Shown here piece after piece: positions 1-7,045 of a DNA stretch of 25,281 bases (positions are counted from its first letter, which is position 1; each line of letters begins with the position of its first letter). A program made the translations under genes and the position numbers. The notes beneath the pieces were generated by a model. It ran no database searches. It was not told the origin of the DNA and saw nothing but the letters and a program-made list of their open reading frames with translations. This stretch comes from an uncultured Collinsella sp. (GTDB lineage: Bacteria > Actinomycetota > Coriobacteriia > Coriobacteriales > Coriobacteriaceae), in the NCBI GenBank assembly GCA_900541285.1, contig UQJA01000015.1, positions 1 to 25,281 on the forward strand, given 5' to 3'.

Positions 1-180
1 TATCCCGCCGGCGAAGGCGGCTGCGGGGGGTCTTATCGGCAAAAATCTCGACATCGCCTGCGATTAGAATCTTCCGTCTCAATCTGTAACATCTATCGGG
101 CTAAATCGTCTCTACCTGTTACAGATCAAGGCAAACCGCCCCAAACCACCACAAAGGTGCCTGTTCCTTTTGTGGTGGTT
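1..180. repeat. Left copy of direct repeat flanking the ATPase gene
   Basis: This block is nearly identical to 1343 onward. Both begin TATCCCGCCGGCGAAGGCGG and run in parallel for about 125 bases with only a handful of substitutions. Inside it is an inverted repeat, ATCTGTAAC (82-90) with GTTACAGAT (118-126). It ends in a hairpin made of CCAAACCACCACAAA (141-155) and its complement (169-180). The window starts exactly at the repeat, so it may extend further left. On the minus strand the hairpin lies just beyond the ATPase stop codon and may end its transcript, although there is no clear T-run. Confidence 0.85.
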
Positions 181-182
181 GC

Positions 183-1289
183 TTAGAGCTGGCTGCGCAG
201 ATAGTCAGCCATATATGGAACAGCGAAACGCACGTAACCGCGGCGCGCCTGCTCGATTACGCCGGCGTCGATGAGGCGCCGGCGATACTTTTGTGCGTAG
301 TCGGGCGTGACTGACATGCGCTTCGCAACATCAGAAATGCGAGACACGGCGCTTTCGTCATCGGTCATTGCGGCGAGAAACGCAACATCTTGGTCCGATA
401 GCGCGGCGAGCGTCGTTTCGCACACATCGTTTTCGAAATCGGCCTTTGACGCTTTGATTGCTCCGTCGACTTGCTCTGGCGTTACACGTTCTCCTGCCTG
501 GCAACGATTGGCGATGTTGTAGCCGATGAGCTGCAGCATATAGGGCGAGCCCTGAGTTGCGCGAGCGGCGTCCAGCCGAAGATCGCTTGGGATATCAAGG
601 TCGAGCTCTTCGAAAGCCCGCTGATAATAGGCATCGACATCTCCGACTGAAAGTGGTTCAAGCGTAACCTTGCGAGCACGGTTGAGAAATGTCAGCACAC
701 GGTCATTGAGTGTCGCGCAGACGGCTCCCGGGAGGCCCGCCATGACGAGCGCGACGTTGAGCCGTTCGCCGACCAGCTCTTGATAGGCGGTGACGAGCTG
801 TCTGATCTCGGGTGAATTTGCTTGGAGCTCGTCGATGAGGATGAGGATGCCGTGTCCCTGCTCCGTCAGTTTGCGCGCGAGCTGTGTGAGCTTGAACTGA
901 AAGCTCTTGGACTCCTGCACGTCTCGTGTGAACTCGAGGCCTGCCGAGAACCCAAAAACACTTAGACTGCCGCTCGTGAGTTTGGGAAGGCGGCGTTTGT
1001 TGACGTAAGGCTCGCCCGTTTCCTGGATCTTCTCAACAATGCGCTCGAGCATATCCTCGGAGGCTACGGTGGGCGTGGCGACAACAAAGCCGAGCTTGCG
1101 TGCGCGGTCGGCAAGTTCCCACAGAAGAACCGTCTTGCCGCTGCCTCGCTGGCCGAGCATGAGCATGGCTCGGTCTCGATTGCCAGGCTCCTGCTCAAGG
1201 CCGGAGATGAATGTCGAAATTACATTTCTGCGCCCGACTAGATAGGACGGGCGATTTCCAAATGAGGGGGAGAAGATGGTTTCAGTCAT
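183..1289 (-). CDS. AAA/STAND-like ATPase with C-terminal winged helix
   Basis: A 368-residue P-loop ATPase of the AAA_16/ORC-like type. Walker A is GQRGSGKT at residues 46-53. Walker B is ILILIDE at 148-154. A sensor-like stretch VMAGLPG lies at about 182-188, followed by a lid region with the family-typical ATQGSPYMLQLIGY near 244-257. The last 75 residues look like a winged helix (VAKRMSVTPDYAQKYRRRLIDAGVIEQ), so DNA binding is plausible. The start ATG is preceded by a strong AAAGGAGA site, within a purine tract holding several more AGGA motifs. The gene stands alone and is bracketed by direct repeats, which suggests a separately acquired or duplicable unit. Proteins of this type are usually annotated only as ATP-binding proteins, and the cellular role is unknown. 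The ATPase call is firm; the function is not. Confidence 0.85.
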   Translation of the reverse strand: MTETIFSPSFGNRPSYLVGRRNVISTFISGLEQEPGNRDRAMLMLGQRGSGKTVLLWELADRARKLGFVVATPTVASEDMLERIVEKIQETGEPYVNKRRLPKLTSGSLSVFGFSAGLEFTRDVQESKSFQFKLTQLARKLTEQGHGILILIDELQANSPEIRQLVTAYQELVGERLNVALVMAGLPGAVCATLNDRVLTFLNRARKVTLEPLSVGDVDAYYQRAFEELDLDIPSDLRLDAARATQGSPYMLQLIGYNIANRCQAGERVTPEQVDGAIKASKADFENDVCETTLAALSDQDVAFLAAMTDDESAVSRISDVAKRMSVTPDYAQKYRRRLIDAGVIEQARRGYVRFAVPYMADYLRSQL

Positions 1290-1342
1290 GAGTCTCCTTT
1301 CCTTTTTTTCCTATTTTTTCCTTTCTTTCCTATTCAGTCAAA
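1290..1342 (-). promoter_or_regulatory. Purine-rich leader with repeated AGGA motifs before the ATPase
   Basis: On the minus strand the 50 bases before the start codon are almost all purine and contain five AGGA motifs: two TAGGAAA/TAGGAAAA, two AAAGGAAA and the real AAAGGAGA site. Only the last is correctly spaced from the ATG. The extra copies could act as standby ribosome sites or may simply be simple-sequence expansion. Confidence 0.5.
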
Positions 1343-1605
1343 TATCCCGCCGGCGAAGGCGGCTGCGGGGGGTCTTATCGGCAAAAATCTCGACATCACC
1401 TGCGACTAGAATCTTCCGTCTCAATCTGTAACACCTAGCGGGCCAAATCGTCTCTACCTGTTACAGATTTAGACAAACTGCAGGGGCTGCCCGAAAGATC
1501 TCGATCTGTAACGCCAGGCCCGGTTTTGGCTTCCTAGCTGTTACAGATCGAGACAAACCGCCCCAAACCACCACAAAGGTGCCTGTTCCTTTTGTGGTGG
1601 TTTGG
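1343..1605. repeat. Right copy of direct repeat, with an extra inverted-repeat unit
   Basis: This copy matches 1-180 at both ends but carries an additional internal unit. Two ATCTGTAAC...GTTACAGAT inverted repeats occur, at 1424-1468 and 1504-1548, where the left copy has one. It ends in a perfect 15-bp hairpin, CCAAACCACCACAAA at 1563-1577 pairing with 1591-1605. The 464 bases between the ATPase start and the glucosidase start hold only this repeat, the purine leader and a second short repeated module. I see no gene there. Confidence 0.85.
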
Positions 1606-1612
1606 GCAGGCG

Positions 1613-1672
1613 GGTATCAAAAAGTGTCAGACGGGGCGGCTGTCGGGCACTTGCGCGCGAAAAGAAGTATCG
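1613..1672. repeat. GGTATCA...AAGAAGTRTCG module, copy A
   Basis: This roughly 60-base module recurs at 7092-7148. The two share GGTATCA, AAGTRTCAG, GGGGCGGC, GTC and GCGAAAAGAAGTRTCG in the same order. Both copies follow a GGGACA/GTTCC-type hairpin and both lie in front of sugar-metabolism genes. Whether it is a regulatory site or just the tail of a dispersed repeat cannot be decided from two copies. Confidence 0.6.
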
Positions 1673-1753
1673 ACCTGCGTCGTTGCCGTTGAGCGGCGCG
1701 CTGTTTACGGGGTTACTGAAGCCGCGACAAACAGCGTGTGAAAGGATCGACGT

Positions 1754-3184
1754 ATGGCTTTCCGTAAAGACTTCCTGTGGGGCGGCGCGACGGCTGCCAA
1801 CCAGTGCGAGGGTGCCTACGACGTGGATGGCCGCGGCCTGGCCAACGTGGACGTGGCCCCGCACGGCCCCGAGCGCTATGCGGTGGTCTCCGGCCAGCGC
1901 AAGATGCTCGACTTCGAGGACGGCTATTACTATCCCGCGCAGACCGGCATCGATTTCTACCACCACTACAAGGAGGACATCGCCCTCTTTGCCGAGATGG
2001 GCTTTAAGACCTTCCGCATGAGCCTGGCCTGGACCCGTATCTTCCCCAACGGCGACGAGACCGAGCCCAACGAGGCCGGCCTGGCCTTTTACGAGGACGT
2101 GTTCCGCGAGTGCCAAGCGCACGGCATCGAGCCGCTCGTGACCATCACGCACTTCGACTGCCCGATCCACCTCATCAAGGAGTACGGTGGCTGGCGCAAC
2201 CGCAAGCTCATCGACTTCTACAAGAACCTCGCGACCACGATCTTCATCCGCTACAAGGGTCTGGTGAAGTACTGGCTTACCTTCAACGAGATCAACATGA
2301 TCTTGCACCTTCCGTTTATGGGTGCCGGCCTGGTTTTTGAGGAGGGCGAGAACAGGGAGGCCGTCGAGTACCTGGCCGCCCACAACGAGCTCGTCGCCAG
2401 TGCCTGGGCAACCAAGATTGCCCACGAGATCGACCCCGAGGTCAAGATCGGCTGCATGCTCGCTGCCGGCACCTACTACCCCTACAGCTGCCGTCCGGGC
2501 GATGTGCGCCAGGCGCAGCTCGACAACCAGGACAACTACTTCTTTGTCGACGTCCAGAGCCGCGGCTACTACCCGGCCTACGCCGTCAAGAAGCTTGAGC
2601 GCTTGGGTATCGACGTGGGTATGACCGACGAGGACCGTGAGATCCTGGCCGCCAACACCGTCGACTTCATCAGCTTTAGCTATTACAGCACCCGTTGCTC
2701 CGCCGGCGCCGATAACCCCGATGTCGAGCGCACCCAGGGCAACGCCTTCGCCGGCGCCAAGAACCCCTACCTTCAGGAGAGCCAGTGGGGCTGGGCCATC
2801 GATCCGCTGGGCTTCCGTATTACGCTCAACGACCTGTACGATCGTTATCAGAAGCCGCTGTTTGTGGTTGAGAACGGTCTGGGCGCCAAGGATGTTGTCG
2901 AAGAGGACGGTTCCATCAACGACGACTACCGTATCGACTTCCTGCGTCAGCATATTGCCGCGATGCGCGATGCGGTGACCGAGGACGGCGTTGACCTGCT
3001 GGGCTATACCACCTGGGGCCCGATCGACCTGGTCTCGGCCGGCACGGGCGAGATGTCCAAGCGCTACGGCTTCATCTATGTGGACCGCGACGACGCCGGC
3101 AACGGCACCCTCAAGCGTTCCAAGAAGAAGAGCTTCGACTGGTACAAGAAGGTTATCGCCACCAACGGCGAAGATTTGGCCTAG
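1754..3184 (+). CDS. 6-phospho-beta-glucosidase, GH1
   Basis: A 476-residue glycoside hydrolase of family 1, full length for the family. It opens with the GH1 signature FLWGGATAANQCEG. The acid/base glutamate is Glu179 in TFNEIN and the nucleophile is Glu373 in FVVENG. The C-terminal stretch LVSAGTGEMSKRYGFIYVD (about 426-444), with its Ser/Lys/Tyr set, is the phosphate-binding signature that separates 6-phospho-glucosidases from plain beta-glucosidases. The expected reaction is cytosolic hydrolysis of PTS-imported phosphorylated beta-glucosides such as cellobiose-6-P or salicin-6-P. The start ATG has an AAAGGA site about 8 bases upstream. No PTS permease is adjacent, so its import partner lies elsewhere. 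It resembles BglA/AscB/BglB, and I cannot choose a specific symbol. Confidence 0.93.
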   Translation: MAFRKDFLWGGATAANQCEGAYDVDGRGLANVDVAPHGPERYAVVSGQRKMLDFEDGYYYPAQTGIDFYHHYKEDIALFAEMGFKTFRMSLAWTRIFPNGDETEPNEAGLAFYEDVFRECQAHGIEPLVTITHFDCPIHLIKEYGGWRNRKLIDFYKNLATTIFIRYKGLVKYWLTFNEINMILHLPFMGAGLVFEEGENREAVEYLAAHNELVASAWATKIAHEIDPEVKIGCMLAAGTYYPYSCRPGDVRQAQLDNQDNYFFVDVQSRGYYPAYAVKKLERLGIDVGMTDEDREILAANTVDFISFSYYSTRCSAGADNPDVERTQGNAFAGAKNPYLQESQWGWAIDPLGFRITLNDLYDRYQKPLFVVENGLGAKDVVEEDGSINDDYRIDFLRQHIAAMRDAVTEDGVDLLGYTTWGPIDLVSAGTGEMSKRYGFIYVDRDDAGNGTLKRSKKKSFDWYKKVIATNGEDLA

Positions 3185-3216
3185 GCTTTCCCGATAACCG
3201 TAGCCTCCTGACCAAG

Positions 3217-3251
3217 GCGCCCGGCGAGCAGTTAATGCTTGCCGGGTGCGC
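3217..3251 (+). terminator. Hairpin after the glucosidase gene
   Basis: A strong inverted repeat lies 33 bases after the stop codon: GCGCCCGGCGAGCA, a five-base loop, then TGCTTGCCGGGTGCGC, with one bulge. No T-run follows, so it is either a T-less terminator or an mRNA 3'-end stabiliser. Confidence 0.5.
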
Positions 3252-3420
3252 TCGCATCGGGATGCCCATCAAGGAAGTGGCGTTGCGCGTGTCCCTTCTG
3301 GGCCATGCGGCTCAAAATTGCGGCGTGATGTGGACGGCTGGGGTCGAATTGGCAGCATTTCGAGCCTGGCTTCGATATTGAGAATAGATTTCCAGACAAT
3401 TGAGCGGCCGGGGGTTAACC

Positions 3421-4965
3421 ATGAGGGGCATGGGGGACACAACCGCATATCTGCGTCGGGGCATTCGGGAGATTATATGCCTGGCGCTGTTCTTTTTCAC
3501 GTTTTTGGCCTGCGAGTATCTCTTTGATGTGCGCATGGCCGAGTTCGTGTCTCCAGACGAGGTCGTTATTTATGAGAGCTTTGTCATCGGCGCGAGCGTG
3601 ATTGGCTTTTTTGTGCGTCCCATTCTGTACTATCGCCGTCCCCATGCTATCGACGCAACGAATGACGCCACGGGCGTTTTGCTGGTGGCGTCATTGCTGC
3701 TATTGATTATGGCGGTTCAGGTTGAGGTGGTAATTGCCGGCGGTTTGGTGGCGTGCTGCGCGCTGGGCTACTGCGGATCGACTGCCTACGCAAACTTTGC
3801 ACGGCGCTTTGCGCGGACGCCCTGCTTGGCGCGCGCCGCCGCACTTTCTTACGCCACGGGCGTTCTGGTGCAGGTTCTCAACCACATGGTGATGTCTGCC
3901 GGCATTCCTCAGCAGGCTGTTCTGGTTGTCTGTGCGATCGCGCAGGTGGCGTTGCTCCACGGCGCCCGACGCGCTAAGCTGCGCGACGAGTCCAATCCCA
4001 ACTTTGAACCCAGCGTTGCCGGGCTTTCGGTAGATGCTTTGGAATATGGCGCCAAGTGGCAAGACGATCCCGAGGCAAAGGCGGCATTCCGCCGCACCGT
4101 AGCTCGCTTGACCGTGGCGACGGCGTATCTTTCCGGCGTATTCGCCGCTCTCAACGCGGGTCTCACAACCTTGCATGCTACCGGAGCCGTTGATTTGGGT
4201 GACTGGCCGCGCCTGCTGCTTGTCGTGAGCTCGTTGGCTGCCGGCGTCCTATTTGACCTGCGCGGCCGTTCGTATATGAATATCGGCATGACATGCGCTG
4301 CCATGTTGTCCACGCTTTCGTTCTTTGTGCTCATCGTCGACGGCAATGGCGGCAACGAGCTCGCTCCCACGATCATCTTTTATCTGGGCTCGGGCTTTTT
4401 CGTGGTGTTCTTTACCACAAAATATGCCGCCGTCTCGCTCTATGCGCGCTGGTCATATTTTTGGCCGTGCATGGGTCGCGTCGTCAACAACGTGTGCTCG
4501 ATGCTCGTGACGGCGCCGGCAGTGGCGATTATCTCGAGTCAAAACGTGCTGGCTGCGGTCGGTGCGGCGCTCGTGATGTTTGTGGGCATTGCGATTACGC
4601 TGCTGGGGCAGTTGGGGCAACGAGCCGATGATGCCGTGATGCAGGACGGACTGCCGCTTGCCACCGACGATCTTGGTGGGGATCTTGCGCCCACATGCTC
4701 CGACCCCGAGCCCGTGGAGGCAGCGGAACTCACGTCCGACGAACGCCTTGATGCCTTCGTCGCCACCTTTGGGCTTACAGAGCGCGAGCGCGATATCCTT
4801 GAGGTCTTGGTCGTTTCGGACCAGAGCGTTCAGGACATCGCCACAACGCTTTTCCTTTCGCGCTCCACGCTCTATCGTCACATTTCCTCAATCAACAAGA
4901 AGACCGATACCGCCTCGCGTGTGGCCCTTATCAACTTCTTCTGGTCCTGGACACCCAAGGACTAG
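3421..4965 (+). CDS. Multi-membrane-span LuxR-type regulator
   Basis: A 514-residue protein from the ATG at 3421. A TTG 21 bases upstream also keeps the frame open but has no ribosome site. The first 400 or so residues are a chain of about ten to twelve hydrophobic segments, for example EIICLALFFFTFLACEYL and GVLLVASLLLLIMAVQVEVV. A charged linker at about 410-440 leads to a LuxR-type helix-turn-helix at about 451-507 (GLTERERDILE, then a recognition region around LFLSRSTLYRHISSINKKT). This architecture is common and heavily expanded in Coriobacteriia, where it is thought to sense a membrane-associated signal or solute and regulate nearby genes. Ligand and targets are unknown. It stands between the glucosidase and pyrE with its own intergenic gaps, so it is probably monocistronic. 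Confidence 0.88.
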   Translation: MRGMGDTTAYLRRGIREIICLALFFFTFLACEYLFDVRMAEFVSPDEVVIYESFVIGASVIGFFVRPILYYRRPHAIDATNDATGVLLVASLLLLIMAVQVEVVIAGGLVACCALGYCGSTAYANFARRFARTPCLARAAALSYATGVLVQVLNHMVMSAGIPQQAVLVVCAIAQVALLHGARRAKLRDESNPNFEPSVAGLSVDALEYGAKWQDDPEAKAAFRRTVARLTVATAYLSGVFAALNAGLTTLHATGAVDLGDWPRLLLVVSSLAAGVLFDLRGRSYMNIGMTCAAMLSTLSFFVLIVDGNGGNELAPTIIFYLGSGFFVVFFTTKYAAVSLYARWSYFWPCMGRVVNNVCSMLVTAPAVAIISSQNVLAAVGAALVMFVGIAITLLGQLGQRADDAVMQDGLPLATDDLGGDLAPTCSDPEPVEAAELTSDERLDAFVATFGLTERERDILEVLVVSDQSVQDIATTLFLSRSTLYRHISSINKKTDTASRVALINFFWSWTPKD

Positions 4966-5086
4966 CGTATGAGCCGCCGCCCAGTTCCTTGCTCTAACGG
5001 GGGGATGTGGCCTCAAAGCACGCCCACATCGACGCCTCGCCTGCGCTAAACTGAAGAGCACGTACGCAATTACGAGAGGAGCCCGC

Positions 5087-5767
5087 ATGGAGGCTTACAA
5101 GCAAGAGTTCATCAAGTTTATGGTTGAGTCCGACGTTCTTAAGTTCGGCAGCTTTACACTCAAGAGCGGCCGTCAGTCCCCGTTCTTTATGAACGCCGGC
5201 GCTTACGTGACGGGCTATCAGCTCAAGAAGCTGGGCGAGTATTACGCCCAAGCCATCCACGATAACTTTGGCGATGACTTTGACGTCCTGTTTGGGCCGG
5301 CCTACAAGGGCATTCCCCTGGCCGTCGTGACCGCCATTGCCTACCACGAGCTGTACGGCAAGGAGGTCAAGTACTGCTGTGACCGCAAGGAGGCCAAGGA
5401 CCACGGTGCCGATAAGGGCAACCTGTTGGGTTATGAGCCCAAGGACGGCGATCGCGTGGTCATGGTCGAGGACGTTACCACCAGCGGTAAGTCCATCGAC
5501 GAGACCTATCCCAAGGTTAAGGCTGCTGCCGATGTCGAAATCAAGGGCCTGATTGTGTCCCTCAACCGCATGGAGGTCGGCAAGGGTGGCGTGACCACCG
5601 CGCAGAAGGAGATCGAGGCCAAGTACGGTTTCCCCGTCGCGAGCATCGTCTCCATGGCCGAGGTCGTCGAGACTCTCTACAACCACGAGATCGACGGCAA
5701 GGTTGTCATCGACGACGAGCTCAAGGCCGCCATCGACGCTTACTACGAGCAGTACGGAGCGCGTTAG
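5087..5767 (+). CDS. pyrE: Orotate phosphoribosyltransferase
   Basis: A 226-residue type I phosphoribosyltransferase. It contains the OPRTase N-terminal motif FGSFTLKSGRQSPFFMNAG and the FGPAYKGIPLA loop. The PRPP-binding motif is VVMVEDVTTSGKS (about 125-137). It converts orotate and PRPP to orotidine 5'-monophosphate in pyrimidine synthesis. GAGAGGAGC sits at good spacing before the ATG. No other pyr genes are adjacent. The last base of the stop codon is also the first base of a perfect palindrome that opens a composite repeat, so the 3' end of this mRNA carries that structure. Confidence 0.95.
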   Translation: MEAYKQEFIKFMVESDVLKFGSFTLKSGRQSPFFMNAGAYVTGYQLKKLGEYYAQAIHDNFGDDFDVLFGPAYKGIPLAVVTAIAYHELYGKEVKYCCDRKEAKDHGADKGNLLGYEPKDGDRVVMVEDVTTSGKSIDETYPKVKAAADVEIKGLIVSLNRMEVGKGGVTTAQKEIEAKYGFPVASIVSMAEVVETLYNHEIDGKVVIDDELKAAIDAYYEQYGAR

Positions 5768-5970
5768 TTACGCGGTTCTACGAACCGCGTAACGGCTCGA
5801 CGCTGCAAACGCCCCTAAGCGGCAATCTGCCTTTCAATCGTCGGGCATGGCCAGAAGGCCTATGCCCTCCTCATTCAAGGCACCTTGCTCGCTTAGGGGC
5901 GTTTTCGCTGACCTTGTCAAGACATCGTCGTTGCCTTGGTTGGCACTTGGGGACGTTCCTTTTGTGCCGG
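5767..5970 (+). repeat. Composite structured repeat, copy 1 (candidate RNA element)
   Basis: In order: (1) a perfect palindrome, GTTACGCGGTTC (5767-5778), spacer TAC, then its complement (5782-5793). (2) A conserved GCTCGACGCTGC linker. (3) An outer stem of 15 perfect base pairs, 5807-5821 with 5890-5904, extended by CAA/TTG. (4) A short middle stem, TGCCTT 5828-5833 with AAGGCA 5877-5882. (5) An apical hairpin, GGGCAT-GGCC-AGAA-GGCC-T-ATGCCC, 5843-5867, with one bulged T. (6) A tail hairpin, GGCAC 5942-5946 with GTGCC 5964-5968, around GGGGACGTTCC. A second copy at 8689-8895 keeps the architecture but has different stem bases. It directly abuts the pyrE stop codon. No protein-coding signal is seen in it. 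Confidence 0.75.
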
Positions 5971-5972
5971 GG

Positions 5973-6028
5973 TAGTCATTGGGGACGTTCTTGTTTGACT
6001 AGTCGTTTAAGAACGTCCCCAATGACTA
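5973..6028. repeat. Perfect 20-bp inverted repeat with GGGGACGTTC core
   Basis: TAGTCATTGGGGACGTTCTT (5973-5992) pairs perfectly with 6009-6028 across a 16-base spacer. A third partial copy, TAGTCATTGGGGATGTTTTT, lies at 6148-6167 next to the rpiR stop codon. It belongs to the dispersed GGGAC-containing palindromes of this window. In this convergent interval it may act as a two-way terminator. Confidence 0.75.
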
Positions 6029-6061
6029 ATCACCACATGTGAGCCTGGCCTCCTGCGTCAG

Positions 6062-6101
6062 ATTCTAATAACGAGTTTACGGAATAAATAGTTATTAGAG
6101 T
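6062..6101. repeat. Inverted repeat with CTAATAAC half-sites
   Basis: ATTCTAATAAC (6062-6072) faces GTTATTAGAGT (6091-6101), with one mismatch in eleven. It is AT-rich, unlike its surroundings, and shares the TTATTAG/CTAATAA core with the next palindrome. Confidence 0.6.
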
Positions 6102-6107
6102 CGATAT

Positions 6108-6145
6108 GGCCGACCTAATGACGAGAAGTCGTTATTAGGTCGGCC
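6108..6145 (-). terminator. Long hairpin downstream of the RpiR gene
   Basis: GGCCGACCTAATGACGA (6108-6124) and TCGTTATTAGGTCGGCC (6129-6145) form a 17-bp stem with one mismatch and a GAAG loop, 29 bases past the rpiR stop on the minus strand. It probably ends that transcript, though no strong T-run follows. The 406-base interval between pyrE and rpiR contains only these stacked palindromes. Confidence 0.5.
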
Positions 6146-6173
6146 GTTAGTCATTGGGGATGTTTTTAAATAG

Positions 6174-7028
6174 CTACTTGAGTCCGGGGAGGCGGGTGTA
6201 GGGGAATGAGCGCTCTAGGAACTCGGCGCAGCGGGCGTAGTCTTTGGCGAAGTAGCTGCTGTAGAGCGAATCGAGCACGTATTGCACGGCGATGTGGCTG
6301 GCGAACTGCGTGATGCGATGCGTCATGCTCTCGTGGTCACTCACCCTAAGGTAGGCGGCAAAGCCGGGGTGAATGCGCGCGCAATAAGGCGTGCCGATGA
6401 CGATGACTGGGACATGCCGGCTGCTGAGGATCGGCAAGATGTCCTTGAGGTTGGGGGCAAGGCCACTGTAGGAGATGACGATTGCCGCATGGTCGGGACC
6501 CGAGGCGAGTGCCGTTCGCACCTGGGCCTCGGCACCGTCATGGCACGTCGCGCTCTTGCCGGCGGAGAGCAGGCGGTCGCGGAACATTCCCGCTGGATAG
6601 AGGTTGTGCGAGCCCGTGTAGATGTCGACCTGTCGGGCGTTCGCGATGAGCTTGGCGGCGTGGTCAAGCTGCGTGGGGTCGAGCAGCTCCTGCGTTTCGG
6701 CCAGCGTGGTCTGGTAGAGCCCCTCCATGCGCTCCATGATCTGCGCAGGGGTGGACGTAGCGTCGAAGGGAAAGTTGATGTCCACGTCGCGGCGGTTTCC
6801 TGCCTCGGTCGCCAGGCGGATGAGCTCGACCTTGAGATCTTTGAATCCCTCGAGGCCGAGCTTTTTGCAAAAACGGTGCACGCTCGCAACAGAAACGTTG
6901 GTGCGCGCGGCAAATTCCTTAATAGAAAGCCCGCGGATGTCCTCGCCGATGGCAAGGGCTGCAATGCCGAGTTGTTGCTCGGTGGGGGTGAGGCCCTGCG
7001 CCTCGGTGATCTTGCGTTTGATATCCAT
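6174..7028 (-). CDS. RpiR/MurR-family transcriptional regulator
   Basis: A 284-residue sugar-phosphate-responsive regulator. The N-terminal helix-turn-helix lies at about residues 33-60 (LSIKEFAARTNVSVASVHRFCKKLG). A SIS sugar-isomerase-like ligand domain covers about 120-250 (VDIYTGSHNLYPAGMF, VISYSGLAPNLKDILPIL, VPVIVIG). The start is the ATG at 7028, with GTGGGAG just upstream. A TTG 30 bases earlier lies in a repeat and is unlikely. Family members bind phosphosugars through the SIS domain and control sugar catabolism. It is divergent from the PTS EIIA gene at 7351, so control of EIIA or of a linked PTS is a reasonable inference but not shown. A 25-base repeat identical to one in front of hypF begins 27 bases upstream of its start. 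Confidence 0.9.
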   Translation of the reverse strand: MDIKRKITEAQGLTPTEQQLGIAALAIGEDIRGLSIKEFAARTNVSVASVHRFCKKLGLEGFKDLKVELIRLATEAGNRRDVDINFPFDATSTPAQIMERMEGLYQTTLAETQELLDPTQLDHAAKLIANARQVDIYTGSHNLYPAGMFRDRLLSAGKSATCHDGAEAQVRTALASGPDHAAIVISYSGLAPNLKDILPILSSRHVPVIVIGTPYCARIHPGFAAYLRVSDHESMTHRITQFASHIAVQYVLDSLYSSYFAKDYARCAEFLERSFPYTRLPGLK

Positions 7029-7045
7029 GCGAACTCCCACACTCG

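Noticed and set aside
1541..2953. Long open frame (470 codons) on the minus strand opposite the GH1 gene
   Set aside because: It is a shadow of strongly biased GC-rich codons in the real gene. It has repetitive Val/Leu/Gly composition and no family motif, and the opposite strand is a clear hydrolase.
5767..5970. CRISPR array or classical MITE
   Set aside because: There are no regularly spaced identical repeats. The outer arms differ completely between the two copies, which does not fit terminal inverted repeats of one transposon family.
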